DNA of 54,012 bases from Planctomicrobium piriforme (GTDB lineage: Bacteria > Planctomycetota > Planctomycetia > Planctomycetales > Planctomycetaceae), in contig CAMAVF010000003.1 of NCBI GenBank assembly GCA_945861445.1, positions 1 through 54,012 on the forward strand. Direction: 5' to 3'. The notes under the pieces were generated by a model. It saw nothing but the letters and a program-made list of their open reading frames with translations. It did no database searches and was not told where the DNA came from. How positions within the stretch are numbered: the first letter of the stretch is position 1; each line of letters begins with the position of its first letter. Shown here one piece after another: positions 1 through 8,735 of this stretch. The position numbers and the translations under genes are program-made.

Positions 1-357
1 AGCTACCGAACGAAGTGGCTGGGCCCGAAGGCCAAGGACAAGACGCCACCTCCGTTGCCAGTCTATGTCCCCGATCTGGTCCGGATTTCGCTCGACAAAG
101 AGACCGAATTCCCCCGCCGCATCGAGTATCTGAAGGTGCTGCCCGGTCAGTCGGTGCCGATGACGCTGATGATGGTCGATTTCCCCAAGGTGGTCTTCAA
201 TGGCAAGGTGAGTCGCGAGGATTTCGTATTTATTCCGCCAGAACGTCCTGCTGCCGTTGATGTTACGCAGATGTATCTACAACAGCTGTTGCCCCCGAAA
301 GCCCCCGCCAAGGCGCCGCCAGTTCCCAAGGACACGACGAAGCAGCCGGCGAAATAG
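1..357 (+). CDS. LolA-like secreted protein, C-terminal part (5' end outside window)
   Basis: The frame is open from base 1 and ends at TAG 355-357, leaving about 118 residues. The visible part reads RTKWLGPKAKD, then a stretch (YVPDLVRISLDKETEFPRR, EYLKVLPGQSVPMTLMM, DFPKVVFNGKVSREDFVF) whose alternating strands and closing F-x-F-x-PPE pattern resemble the last strands of LolA/DUF2092-type proteins that bind lipid or act in the periplasm. It ends in a Pro/Ala/Lys-rich tail (about residues 94-118) typical of planctomycete secreted proteins. The family call rests on pattern only; the N-terminus is not visible, so signal peptide and true length are unknown. An ATG is not needed inside the window because the gene starts upstream. 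Confidence 0.5.
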   Translation, partial: SYRTKWLGPKAKDKTPPPLPVYVPDLVRISLDKETEFPRRIEYLKVLPGQSVPMTLMMVDFPKVVFNGKVSREDFVFIPPERPAAVDVTQMYLQQLLPPKAPAKAPPVPKDTTKQPAK

Positions 358-710
358 GCACGTGCGGCATCGGCTGCCAGTTCTGCCCTCTGAGCGGCCA
401 CGACTGCCATCTTGCGTGTTGAGTGGTCCCGGTGGGTTTCTTATCGCCTACCTGTCTTGGACGGCACTCGGGAAGTGTCCCGAACATCGCTGCTGAGCCC
501 AATTATCCCGGTCTATGGGCCGTTGCGCGCCCCGTTGGGACGGCGGGCTTCTGGGGAGCCCCTGACCCATTTTCCCACCCGGCATAGAATTTGTACTACA
601 ACCTTGATCCAGAACAGAACCACTTACGTTTAGGACAGAGGTAGCTTTGCCGTCAATGTGACGGCGACCGGCTGCTGACAGTAATACCTGACAACACTGA
701 GGACGAAAGC
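358..710. other. intergenic stretch, no gene seen
   Basis: 353 bp between the partial gene and the TPM gene. Short frames exist on both strands but none has protein-like composition or a good ribosome site. I see no clear terminator. The last 15 bases carry the Shine-Dalgarno sequence gagg (699-702) for the next gene. Confidence 0.5.
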
Positions 711-1754
711 ATGACGACGACACATCCCTGGCGAACTGCGGTGGTCATCGTTGCCGGCTGGCTATTGGGTTCCGGTGCCATCACGGCGCCTGCCAGCGAA
801 ATCGTTGACCAGGCCAAGTTTTTCAGCCCCGCCGCCGTCACCAAGGCGACTGAGGATTTCAATCGGCTGGAACGACGCGGTCACATCGCGACCCGTATTG
901 AAACCTTCGAAGCGATGCCCGCGGACAAGCGAGCGGCGTATGACAAATTGACGACGAAACAGGAAAAGAACGCGTTCTATGAACGCTGGATCATGGAACG
1001 TGCCAGGAGTACGGACGCGAAGGGCTTGTTCATACTGATCACTCGTAATCCCAGCCATTTGCAGGTGGAAGCAGATGTGGCCTTGCGGAATCGAGGATTT
1101 GGGAATGTGCAACGTGAAGAGATCAGTCGTGGTCTGATTAAGCGTTTTAGTCAGAAGGACTACAACGGAGGATTACAGGACACAGTTGCGAGTGTAGAAC
1201 GCGTTTCACTGCGTCTGGCTGAGCCTCGGCACGCGGCCCCGGCGGCACGTCACGCCCCGGTTGGTCAGCATGGTCCGGTTGCAGCCCCCGCAGTCAGAGG
1301 AGGACAAGGCATGGGAATCTTAGGTTGGGTCATTCTGATCGGTGTGGTGCTGTTGGTGTTCTCGATTATTTCCTCGATCATCCGGGGAATCTCCGGCGGC
1401 GGCCAGGCGGGTCCGGGTGGTTATGCTGCGGGAGGCGCCCCCGGTTATGGCGGGTACGGCGGGGGTTATGGTGGCGGCGGCGGTTTCTTCAGCAACATGA
1501 TGGGCGGCCTGGCCGGTGCGATGGCGGGTAACTGGCTCTACAACAGCCTGGGTGGCTCGCATCATTACGGCCAGGCCAATGCCGGCGACTCGTACAGTGC
1601 CGGATACGACGATGGTTCGACCGGCGAGATCGGTTCCGGCGACTTCAGCGGGGGTGACTCGTCATACGGTGGCGGCGACTTCGGCGGAGGCGACTTTGGC
1701 GGTGGTGGAGATTTTGGTGGCGGGGGTGACTTCGGGGGTGGCGGCGATTTCTAG
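711..1754 (+). CDS. TPM-domain membrane protein with glycine-rich tail
   Basis: 347 residues. An N-terminal signal/anchor (about 1-28) precedes a TPM (TLP18.3/Psb32/MOLO-1) domain at about 30-165, seen in the opening IVDQAKFFSP, a helix KATEDFNRLERR, and the central GLFILITRNPSHLQVEADVA. A linker rich in Pro/Ala/His leads to one membrane helix (about 202-224, MGILGWVILIGVVLLVF). The rest is Gly-rich and ends in tandem FGGGGD units. This layout (exported TPM domain, membrane helix, low-complexity Gly tail) is that of YgcG-like proteins, whose function is poorly known; some TPM proteins have phosphatase activity or help photosystem repair. Start chosen at ATG 711, with gagg eight bases upstream. 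A hairpin terminator follows. Confidence 0.8.
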   Translation: MTTTHPWRTAVVIVAGWLLGSGAITAPASEIVDQAKFFSPAAVTKATEDFNRLERRGHIATRIETFEAMPADKRAAYDKLTTKQEKNAFYERWIMERARSTDAKGLFILITRNPSHLQVEADVALRNRGFGNVQREEISRGLIKRFSQKDYNGGLQDTVASVERVSLRLAEPRHAAPAARHAPVGQHGPVAAPAVRGGQGMGILGWVILIGVVLLVFSIISSIIRGISGGGQAGPGGYAAGGAPGYGGYGGGYGGGGGFFSNMMGGLAGAMAGNWLYNSLGGSHHYGQANAGDSYSAGYDDGSTGEIGSGDFSGGDSSYGGGDFGGGDFGGGGDFGGGGDFGGGGDF

Positions 1755-1790
1755 CCGATCCGCGACGTCACTACTACGATTGATTACCAG

Positions 1791-1832
1791 CAACTTCCGG
1801 AGTCCCACTGACTTCGGAAGTTGTTTGCTTTC
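1791..1832 (+). terminator. Rho-independent terminator of the TPM gene
   Basis: Stem caacttccg (1791-1799) pairs with cggaagttg (1815-1823), followed by tttgctttc. It lies 37 bp after the TPM stop codon. Confidence 0.7.
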
Positions 1833-1952
1833 AGGAACGTCTTGTCGGACGGTTTGTACGCTGTTACAGTGCAATCGGGGAAATCTTGTAAGTCCTGTTG
1901 GTCCCTTCGGTAAGAGTTGGGAATGACGGGAATTATGAGAATTACGGGATTG

Positions 1953-2127
1953 GTAATACTTTAGCAGAATGAAGGACACCGAAAATACGCCACCCCCCTT
2001 GCGGGGGTGGTTCCAGCGCTTTTGCACTACAATTGGCAGGAAATTTGGGGTAGTGCAGAAGCGCGGGAACCACTGGGACAAGCCCAGTGGCGGAAAATCA
2101 CAGCACTTCATTCTGCTAAAATGTTAC
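1953..2127. repeat. 175-bp nested palindromic element (MITE-like)
   Basis: Terminal inverted repeats at 1953-1974 and 2106-2127 match at 20 of 22 positions. Inside lie a hairpin at 1990-2010 (ccaccccc/gggggtgg), a long stem at 2007-2030 with 2050-2073 (22 of 24), and a hairpin at 2070-2090 (ccactggg/cccagtgg). The inner stem shares bases with both hairpins, so two folds compete. The heptamer gggattg sits at 1946-1952 directly before the element and again at 2129-2135, one base after it, as a target-site duplication would. No coding capacity. A non-autonomous transposable element is the best reading; a structured RNA is the alternative. Confidence 0.7.
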
Positions 2128-2207
2128 TGGGATTGCTTGTTCGGCCACTCTGATTGCTTTGCCCCTTCTCGCGAGACAGCCATTACCGCAGGCAGCACAG
2201 GTTGGCC

Positions 2208-4805
2208 ATGATTGGTTTGACAACCACGCGTTTACGACAGCGATTCCTGAACTGGGTGGTTTGTCTGTTCGCGTGTGTTAGCGGACTGGCGTCGGTCGTT
2301 GCTGGTGAACCTCTGGGACGCTTCTTCGATCAGCTTCGCGCCCGGCAGCTGTATGGATTGGCGGAACGCTTTTGTTTCGAAAAGCTGGCGCGACCTGATC
2401 TGCCTCCGGCGCAGCGGATCGACTATGCCTACGAACTCTCGCGGACCTTCGTCCAGCACGCGCTCGTGGCCGCCGACGATCAGCAAGCCGAACTGTGGGA
2501 CCGAGCCGTCAAGATCCTCGAACAGACCACGCAGCAAGTCGGGACTCACGAACGAAAACTGCTGTTGGAGTTGCAAGAGGGCTTCGTGCCGTGTGCTCGC
2601 GGTCACGCACTGCGGTGGCAGGTGGAACTGGTCCCCGATGATGCCGCGACCCGACAGCAGGCCCTGCGGGCTCTCGCCACGGGGATCGAGCGTCTGACCC
2701 GACTGGATGCCGAATTGAAGGTGCGACTCAAGAAGCCGCCGCCCAAGAACGTCGGACCGCAGGACAAGTTTTTCCCGTCCGAAATCCGCGGCCTGATGCT
2801 GATGACCGAGTACGAATTGGGCCAGGCCTACTTCGACACGGCCCATCTGCTGGCCTCCGACAACTCGGATCGACTGGGAACTATCCAGGAAGCCGAACGC
2901 TGGTTGGGTGTGGCCTTGAATGCTGATCGATCGGGTGAGGTGGGACTCACCAGCCAGGTGTTGCTGGCCGGCTGCGCACGCTTGCGAATCGAAGCCGCCC
3001 GGGCCGTGCGATTGCTGGATGATGTGGATCAGTCCTCGCCTTCCGCTGCCATTCGCGACCAGGTCATCGCCGAACGGGCACGCATTTTTCTCATGCAGAA
3101 GAAACCCGTTGAGGCGGCCGATCTGTTGACCAGTGCGCTCAAGACGCGCGCTGCTCCGCCGGGGGAATTAGTCAGCCTGCGGATTCAGGTCTTGATTGAA
3201 TTGTGGTTGGCCGCCGAAGCCAAACAGGAAGGTGACCTGGCGTCCGAACTGCGAACGACGATCGATCAACAATTGGAGCGTGTGCGGGTCACGAACCCCG
3301 GCTACTGGACCGCACATTGCGAGTCTCTGGTCACGCAAGCCCGCGAATCACGCACGCTGGGGACCAATCTTGCCGAACGGCTGCGGCGTGCGCGTGGCTT
3401 GTATGGCGCGAAACAGATCCCAGCCGCCATCGAAGCCTACGCGGAGGCAAGCAAAGCGGCGAAGGAGTCTGGCCGCGCGGACGTGGCACTCGACATGGCC
3501 TACACCCAGGGATCGATCGAGATCGAAGCAGCGCGATTCCCAGAAGCCCTGCAGACTTTCAGTCGACTCGTGGCGGAGTATCCTCGCCACCCCCGGACTC
3601 CGGATGCCCATTTCCTGGCCGCGTATGCCGCCGGTCAGATCTACGCCGCCAGCGCGACCAAGCCCCATCGCGAAGCCTACACGGCCCAGTTGGAAGCACA
3701 ACGGCGCGACTATCCGCAGCATCCCACGGCGGGCGAGGCGACCTGGCTGTGGGGGCAATTGGAAGAGAAACGCTTACAGAATTCGGCCGCCATTCGCCTG
3801 TACCAGCAGATCCCCGCCACTCATCCGCGAGCAGCCATCGCCGCAGCCGCCACGGCCCGTTGCTATGACCGCTTGCTGCAACGATTGCGAGAACTCAAGC
3901 AACCCACCCAGGAGTGGGAGCAAGAAGCACTCCAGCGGCTGACTCAGTTGCTGCCCGCCAATCCCTCCACGCCGCTGACGGAAGACCAGGCGGTGCTGGT
4001 TCTGCACTTGTCGAATATCGTTCTGCAGTCGTCGAATCCGGACTTCGAGGCGACCGATCGCTGGCTCGAATGGGTCACGCGCAGCGCGGCCCCTGTCAGC
4101 ACCAAGCCGCGTCGCAGTGATCAACTTGCAGCCCCCGCGACTCACTGGCAGGAATACAGTCGTGCCGCCGCCAAGTTACGAGTGGTCTCGCTGGCCGGTC
4201 AGGGAAAATTCCCGGAAGCCGAGAAAACGCTCGCAGGAGTCGCCGCTTCTAGTCCCTCCGAGTTGCTGTCCATTATCGACGGACTCTCGAAACTGGTCGC
4301 GCAGGCCCAGGATAAGCCGCAACACAATCTCGGCGAACTGCAACTGCGCGCGGCACTCAATCTGAAAACCCAACGAGCCCAACTGGACCCCGCCGACCAG
4401 CAACGCCTGGACCGCTGCGTGGCGGAAGCCTATGTCGCCGCCGGCCGTTATGAACAGGCGATCGAACCCTTCCGCGAACTGATCAAAGCACGACCGAAAG
4501 ATCCCGACATCCTGGCCAGCTTTGCGCTGTTGCTCATGAAGTTCAGTCAACAGGGACGCACCCAGGAAGCTCAGCAACTGTGGAAGCGACTGGAAAGCCA
4601 GCACAAATCAGGTTCGCGCGGCTGGTTCGACGCCCGCTACCAGTTCATCCGGTGCGAACTGGACCTGGGTCATCCGGACAAGGCCATCAAACTCATCGGC
4701 GTCACGAAGGTCCTTTTCCCGGAATTGGGAGGGCCTGAAACGCAACAACGGTTTCAGTCATTGCAGGCAGCCTGCGAACAACGCACGACAAAGCCAGGCG
4801 CATGA
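2208..4805 (+). CDS. secreted tetratricopeptide-repeat protein
   Basis: 865 residues from ATG 2208; an upstream TTG in frame would add 18 residues without a signal-like sequence, so it was not used. A hydrophobic signal (about 14-33, WVVCLFACVSGLASVVAG) is followed by helix-rich sequence with repeated TPR-like pairs, for example ALDMAYTQGSIEIEAARFPE, the pair near RYEQAIEPFRELIKARPKD, and ILASFALLLMKFSQQGRTQE. Such proteins form protein-binding scaffolds outside the cytoplasm; no catalytic motif is visible. It stands alone on the plus strand, convergent with the DUF1501 gene downstream. The ribosome site is weak. Partner and role unknown. Confidence 0.75.
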   Translation: MIGLTTTRLRQRFLNWVVCLFACVSGLASVVAGEPLGRFFDQLRARQLYGLAERFCFEKLARPDLPPAQRIDYAYELSRTFVQHALVAADDQQAELWDRAVKILEQTTQQVGTHERKLLLELQEGFVPCARGHALRWQVELVPDDAATRQQALRALATGIERLTRLDAELKVRLKKPPPKNVGPQDKFFPSEIRGLMLMTEYELGQAYFDTAHLLASDNSDRLGTIQEAERWLGVALNADRSGEVGLTSQVLLAGCARLRIEAARAVRLLDDVDQSSPSAAIRDQVIAERARIFLMQKKPVEAADLLTSALKTRAAPPGELVSLRIQVLIELWLAAEAKQEGDLASELRTTIDQQLERVRVTNPGYWTAHCESLVTQARESRTLGTNLAERLRRARGLYGAKQIPAAIEAYAEASKAAKESGRADVALDMAYTQGSIEIEAARFPEALQTFSRLVAEYPRHPRTPDAHFLAAYAAGQIYAASATKPHREAYTAQLEAQRRDYPQHPTAGEATWLWGQLEEKRLQNSAAIRLYQQIPATHPRAAIAAAATARCYDRLLQRLRELKQPTQEWEQEALQRLTQLLPANPSTPLTEDQAVLVLHLSNIVLQSSNPDFEATDRWLEWVTRSAAPVSTKPRRSDQLAAPATHWQEYSRAAAKLRVVSLAGQGKFPEAEKTLAGVAASSPSELLSIIDGLSKLVAQAQDKPQHNLGELQLRAALNLKTQRAQLDPADQQRLDRCVAEAYVAAGRYEQAIEPFRELIKARPKDPDILASFALLLMKFSQQGRTQEAQQLWKRLESQHKSGSRGWFDARYQFIRCELDLGHPDKAIKLIGVTKVLFPELGGPETQQRFQSLQAACEQRTTKPGA

Positions 4806-4925
4806 CATGAACTATCGGCCACACGATTACTCACGACTTGTTCGGGAATAACGGGGCGGTTGACCAGACTCACCAGGAATTTATCGCATGCGCTATCACG
4901 GAGTGACTGCGCTGCTGGTCGACAC

Positions 4926-6245
4926 TCACATCCATTCGCGAATCGGGCGGCCGTGGTTGAGGCGGATTTCTCGGCCGTCGAGAGTCGGCGTCATCAGATC
5001 CAGGGGGACTCCGAGTTTGGTATAGATTGTCGCCGCTGTGTCCTCGGGAAAGTATTCGTTCTGGACGGGACGGCCTCCTTCCGGATCGGTCTTGCCCAGC
5101 ACGGCACCGCCGGGAATTCCGGCACCCGCCATGACGGCGAATCCGGAGGTGGCCCAGTGATCGCGACCGCTGGCCGCGTTGATCTGCGGTGTTCGTCCGA
5201 AATCGGTCAACCACACCACCAGCGTCGTATCCAGCAGCCCGCGCTGTTCCAGGTCGATCAACAACTCCGGCAAGGCTCGGTCAACGGGGGGCATCAGATT
5301 GTTCTTCAAGGATTTGAAGTTATCCGCATGAGTATCCCAACCGTTGTCACTGACCGTCACAAAGCGGACGCCCGCCTCGATCAACCGTCGGGACAAGAGC
5401 ATACGCTGGCCGAAGCCGTTCATCCCGTACCGTTCTCGCAGCTTGGGATCTTCGGAATTCAAGTCGAAAGCCTTTTTCGCCTGCGGAGACGCAATGAGGT
5501 TCAACGCCGCCTGCACGTGGGTGTCGAGGGCCGCGTAGGCCAGCGGATCGGAATCGAGCGTGCGTTGCAGACCGTCGATCGTACGCACCATTTCGGCCCG
5601 CCGCTGCATGCGCTGGCGATCAATGGCGGCGGGCAAGGTGATATCGCGAGCCGAAAAGTTGGCGAGTGCCGGGTCAGCGAGGATTTCAAACGGATTGTGC
5701 ACCGTTCCCAGGAAGCCGGCCGTGCCGCCGCCGACACCCTTGCTGACCGCGTTGCCCAGTTGGACGAAGGGGGGAAACAGCGACTTGAATCCCTTATGGT
5801 GACTGATCACCGAACCAAAGCAGGGATAGATCGTGGTCGGCGAGAACCGGTGGCCCGACATCATCACGAAGTCGGCCGCGGCATGAGCTCCCGTGACGGG
5901 ATTGAGACTGCGGAGCACAGCGTAGCGATTGAGTTCACTCGCCAACCGCGGCAACAGTTCGGAGAAGTGGACTCCGGGCACGGCGGTCGGGATGGTTTTG
6001 AACTCGCCGCGAACCGATTCCGGGGCTTCTGGCTTGGGGTCGAAGGTATCGTGATGGCTGGTACCGCCGAGGGTCCAGATCAGGATGCAGCTCACATCCT
6101 TACCGGTGGCTTTGCCCTTTGCGGCCTTGGCAGCGAGCAATTGTGGCAGGTTGAGCCCCAGGCCACCGAGTGCTCCCAGTTGGAGGAAATCGCGACGTTG
6201 AATTCCACGGCAGTCACGTGTGTATCCGGGCAGCAGATTCAACAT
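4926..6245 (-). CDS. DUF1501 family protein (Tat-exported, sulfatase-like fold)
   Basis: 439 residues. Start chosen at ATG 6245 because GGAGG lies eight bases upstream on the coding strand; a longer frame exists but lacks a ribosome site. The N-terminus carries a twin-arginine signal (QRRDFLQLGALGGLGLNLP). Conserved DUF1501 blocks are visible: ILIWTLGGTSHHDTFDPKP, VRGEFKTIPTAVPGVHFSELLP, VTVSDNGWDTHADN, and the C-terminal LVVWLTDFGRTPQINAASGR with GRDHW. DUF1501 belongs to the alkaline phosphatase/sulfatase superfamily by fold; its substrate is not established. The gene follows an SDR gene and another DUF1501 gene in the same direction, suggesting one transcription unit. Confidence 0.88.
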   Translation of the reverse strand: MLNLLPGYTRDCRGIQRRDFLQLGALGGLGLNLPQLLAAKAAKGKATGKDVSCILIWTLGGTSHHDTFDPKPEAPESVRGEFKTIPTAVPGVHFSELLPRLASELNRYAVLRSLNPVTGAHAAADFVMMSGHRFSPTTIYPCFGSVISHHKGFKSLFPPFVQLGNAVSKGVGGGTAGFLGTVHNPFEILADPALANFSARDITLPAAIDRQRMQRRAEMVRTIDGLQRTLDSDPLAYAALDTHVQAALNLIASPQAKKAFDLNSEDPKLRERYGMNGFGQRMLLSRRLIEAGVRFVTVSDNGWDTHADNFKSLKNNLMPPVDRALPELLIDLEQRGLLDTTLVVWLTDFGRTPQINAASGRDHWATSGFAVMAGAGIPGGAVLGKTDPEGGRPVQNEYFPEDTAATIYTKLGVPLDLMTPTLDGREIRLNHGRPIREWM

Positions 6246-6360
6246 GTGTGAACCCTCCAACTCTGAGGCAGAACAAATCAACGTAGCTCAATATGTACTA
6301 CTAAAATCGTCAATCCGAAGTCCCAAGTCAACCCGAAACCAAATTTATCCGCTCGACACA

Positions 6361-7161
6361 TCAGATGGTCATCGCGGTGAAGCCGCCGTCGACCACGAGA
6401 TTGGCGCCTGTTAGAAAACTGCCCGCGGTGGGTGAGGCCATCAGGAGGATGGCACCGGAGAGTTCCTCGGGGGTCCCGAAACGCTTCATGGGGGTGTGAC
6501 GCATGACGTTTTCAATGCGGTCTGCAGTCAGGACCTTGCGATTCTGTTCGGCGGGGAAAAAGCCAGGGGACAACGCATTCACACGGATTCCGTGGGGGGC
6601 CCATTCGCGGGCCAGATTCTGCGTCAGATTCAGGACCGCGGCCTTGCTGGCGGAGTACGTGAAGACGCGGGACAGCGGGGTGATGGCACTCAGCGACGCG
6701 ATGTTGATGATCGATCCAGGCGCCTGCTTCTCGATGAGTTGGGCCCCAAAAACCTGACAGGCCAACCGGACGCCGCGCAGGTTCACATTCATAATGCGAT
6801 CCCATTCGTCGTCAGTGATTTCGAGAAATGGAGTTGGCGAATTGACGCCCGCTCCATTGACCAGAATATCGGGCAACCGCTGGTGCGCGGCCAGATGCTT
6901 GGCGATCGTGTCCAGATCGGCGCGTTTCGTCACGTCGGCTGGGAGGAACTCGGCCGTGGCACCCATCCCGGTCAGACGTTGAACGGCCGCGGCGCCGGCA
7001 GTCGCGTTCGAGCCGACGACGACGATGTGGGCCCCGGCGCGGCCCAGGGTATCGGCAATCGATCCGCCCAAGGTTCCCGTGCCGCCAATGACGACTGCTG
7101 TCAGCCCCTGCAGTCCAAACAATTGACGCAGATACGCGGCAGACGGATCAACGGAACTCAT
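6361..7161 (-). CDS. short-chain dehydrogenase/reductase (SDR)
   Basis: 266 residues, normal classical-SDR length. The nucleotide-binding glycine motif is GGTGTLGG (26-33), the NAG-type motif is NGAGVN, the catalytic serine is in NIASLSA, and the catalytic Tyr/Lys pair is in YSASK. The C-terminal LTGANLVVDGGF closes the Rossmann fold. NAD(P)H-linked oxidation of a sugar acid or alcohol is likely; gluconate or fructuronate dehydrogenases are the nearest resemblance, but the substrate cannot be read from sequence. It lies between two DUF1501 genes, 43 bp after one and 115 bp before the other, same strand. The ribosome site is weak. Confidence 0.88.
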   Translation of the reverse strand: MSSVDPSAAYLRQLFGLQGLTAVVIGGTGTLGGSIADTLGRAGAHIVVVGSNATAGAAAVQRLTGMGATAEFLPADVTKRADLDTIAKHLAAHQRLPDILVNGAGVNSPTPFLEITDDEWDRIMNVNLRGVRLACQVFGAQLIEKQAPGSIINIASLSAITPLSRVFTYSASKAAVLNLTQNLAREWAPHGIRVNALSPGFFPAEQNRKVLTADRIENVMRHTPMKRFGTPEELSGAILLMASPTAGSFLTGANLVVDGGFTAMTI

Positions 7162-7204
7162 GCGGCTGAGACTTTCGGGTGGAACAAAAATGATCTACTT
7201 GCAC

Positions 7205-8590
7205 CTACGCCAGCAATTCATCGATCGCCGTCGGATCTTCCAGCACAGGCGTCGGGCGCCCTGCATGATCGATGATATGCAGCGTGGGATCAATCCCCAG
7301 AACCTTATAGATGGTGGCATGAATGTTGGCCGGCGTCACCGGGCGCGTTGCCGGAGCTGTCCCCAGGCGATCGGTCGAACCGATGATCTGGCCGCCCTTC
7401 ACGCCGCCGCCACCCATCAGGCAGAACATCGAATTGCCCCAATGGTCGCGACCTGGCGTGCCCTGGCTCATGGGAGCCCCGCCGTTGCCGCCGTCGTTCA
7501 TCCGGGGCGTGCGGCTGAATTCGCCACACAGCACGACTAGCGTCGTCTCCAGCAGGCCACGTTGATCGAGATCCTGGAACAGACTGGCGACGGCACTGTC
7601 GACCATGGGCAGTACGCGTTCGTAGCCTCCCTTGAGGTCCCAGTGATGATCCCAGCCGCTGTATTGCACAGTGACAAACGTCGCGCCGGCTTCCACCAGA
7701 CGCCGCGCCAGCAGCGTGCTTTGCCCCCAACTGTTGCGGCCATATTGATCACGCAAGCGGGGGTCTTCATGATCGATGAAAAACGCTTTGCGAGCGGCCG
7801 GCCCCGAGACAAACTCGAAGGCGTCCTGGTCAAAGCGATCGAGCGAATCGAACGTCCCCTTCCGATCGACAGTCCGCGGAATGCGGTCGAGCTGGGCATT
7901 GAGGGTCCGGCGATCACCCAGGCGATCGATGCTCAGACCCGGAGCCAGATTCAGGTTGGGGATGGTGAAATTGGGTGCGTTGGGATCGGCATGCGTCATG
8001 AACGGGTCGTACTGCACGCCGAGCATGTGGCCGCCGAAGTAGCCAGGAACCAGACCGATGCTGCTGGCATGCGGAACGCTCAGATAGGCCGGCATCCCTT
8101 GCTTACGCGAACCCACTTCGCGAGCCACGATGGCGCCGATACCCGGGAATTTCTGGCCGCTGTTCGCCCCGCTGACGCCCATATTCTTGGTCGTCAACAT
8201 GCGATGGCCACCCGCAAAGTGGTCACCAGTATCATGATGCAGCGAACGCACCATCGAGAACTTATCCGCGACCTGAGCTTGTTTCGGATAGAGTTCGGTC
8301 ATGTCGAAGCCGGGGACATTGCTACGAATCGGGGTCCACAGACCGCGATAGATAGCCGGGGCCTCGGGCTTCATGTCGTACATGTCCATGTGGCCGGGGC
8401 CGCCATCCAACCAAATCAGGATGACGGACGTATTCTTCTTCTGCCCGGTCTTGCCGGATGTAAGCTCTTTGGCTCGTGCGAATTGGGGCAATCCCACCGC
8501 ACCCATTCCCGCCATCCCCAACTGGACGAAACTGCGGCGCGACATCCCATCGCAGTAGCGTGGGGCCAAACCAGCATCGACTCGGAACAT
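7205..8590 (-). CDS. DUF1501 family protein (Tat-exported)
   Basis: 461 residues from ATG 8590, with AGGAG eight bases upstream on the coding strand. The start MFRVDAGLAPRYCDGMSRR parallels the N-terminus of the neighbouring DUF1501 protein, supporting this choice. The twin-arginine signal is SRRSFVQLGMAGMGAVGLP. Family blocks include VILIWLDGGPGHMDMYDMKP, RSLHHDTGDHFAGGHRM, YSGWDHHWDLKGGYER, and LCGEFSRTPRMNDGGNG with GRDHWGNSMF. It is first in the apparent DUF1501-SDR-DUF1501 unit. The two DUF1501 proteins differ enough that this is not a recent duplication. Exact function unknown. Confidence 0.88.
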   Translation of the reverse strand: MFRVDAGLAPRYCDGMSRRSFVQLGMAGMGAVGLPQFARAKELTSGKTGQKKNTSVILIWLDGGPGHMDMYDMKPEAPAIYRGLWTPIRSNVPGFDMTELYPKQAQVADKFSMVRSLHHDTGDHFAGGHRMLTTKNMGVSGANSGQKFPGIGAIVAREVGSRKQGMPAYLSVPHASSIGLVPGYFGGHMLGVQYDPFMTHADPNAPNFTIPNLNLAPGLSIDRLGDRRTLNAQLDRIPRTVDRKGTFDSLDRFDQDAFEFVSGPAARKAFFIDHEDPRLRDQYGRNSWGQSTLLARRLVEAGATFVTVQYSGWDHHWDLKGGYERVLPMVDSAVASLFQDLDQRGLLETTLVVLCGEFSRTPRMNDGGNGGAPMSQGTPGRDHWGNSMFCLMGGGGVKGGQIIGSTDRLGTAPATRPVTPANIHATIYKVLGIDPTLHIIDHAGRPTPVLEDPTAIDELLA

Positions 8591-8735
8591 GGGATTCTCT
8601 CCTGCGCACAGACACATTCAAACGGTCTCTTATCTGTTCATAATTGTTTTTCGGCTTCAGAGCAAGGGAAAAGACACTTTGCTTGGTCTAGAAGTCAAAA
8701 TCGGTCTGGTCAATCGTCACGAGTGTCGGGGTGTA

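Noticed and set aside
4888-4912. A fragment resembling the lead of family A (atcacggagtga)
   Set aside because: Only 12 bases match and no hairpin arm follows; too short to call.
4860-6251. A 463-codon plus-strand frame over a DUF1501 gene
   Set aside because: Antisense shadow of a gene with a clear Tat signal and family motifs; no domain in the plus reading.
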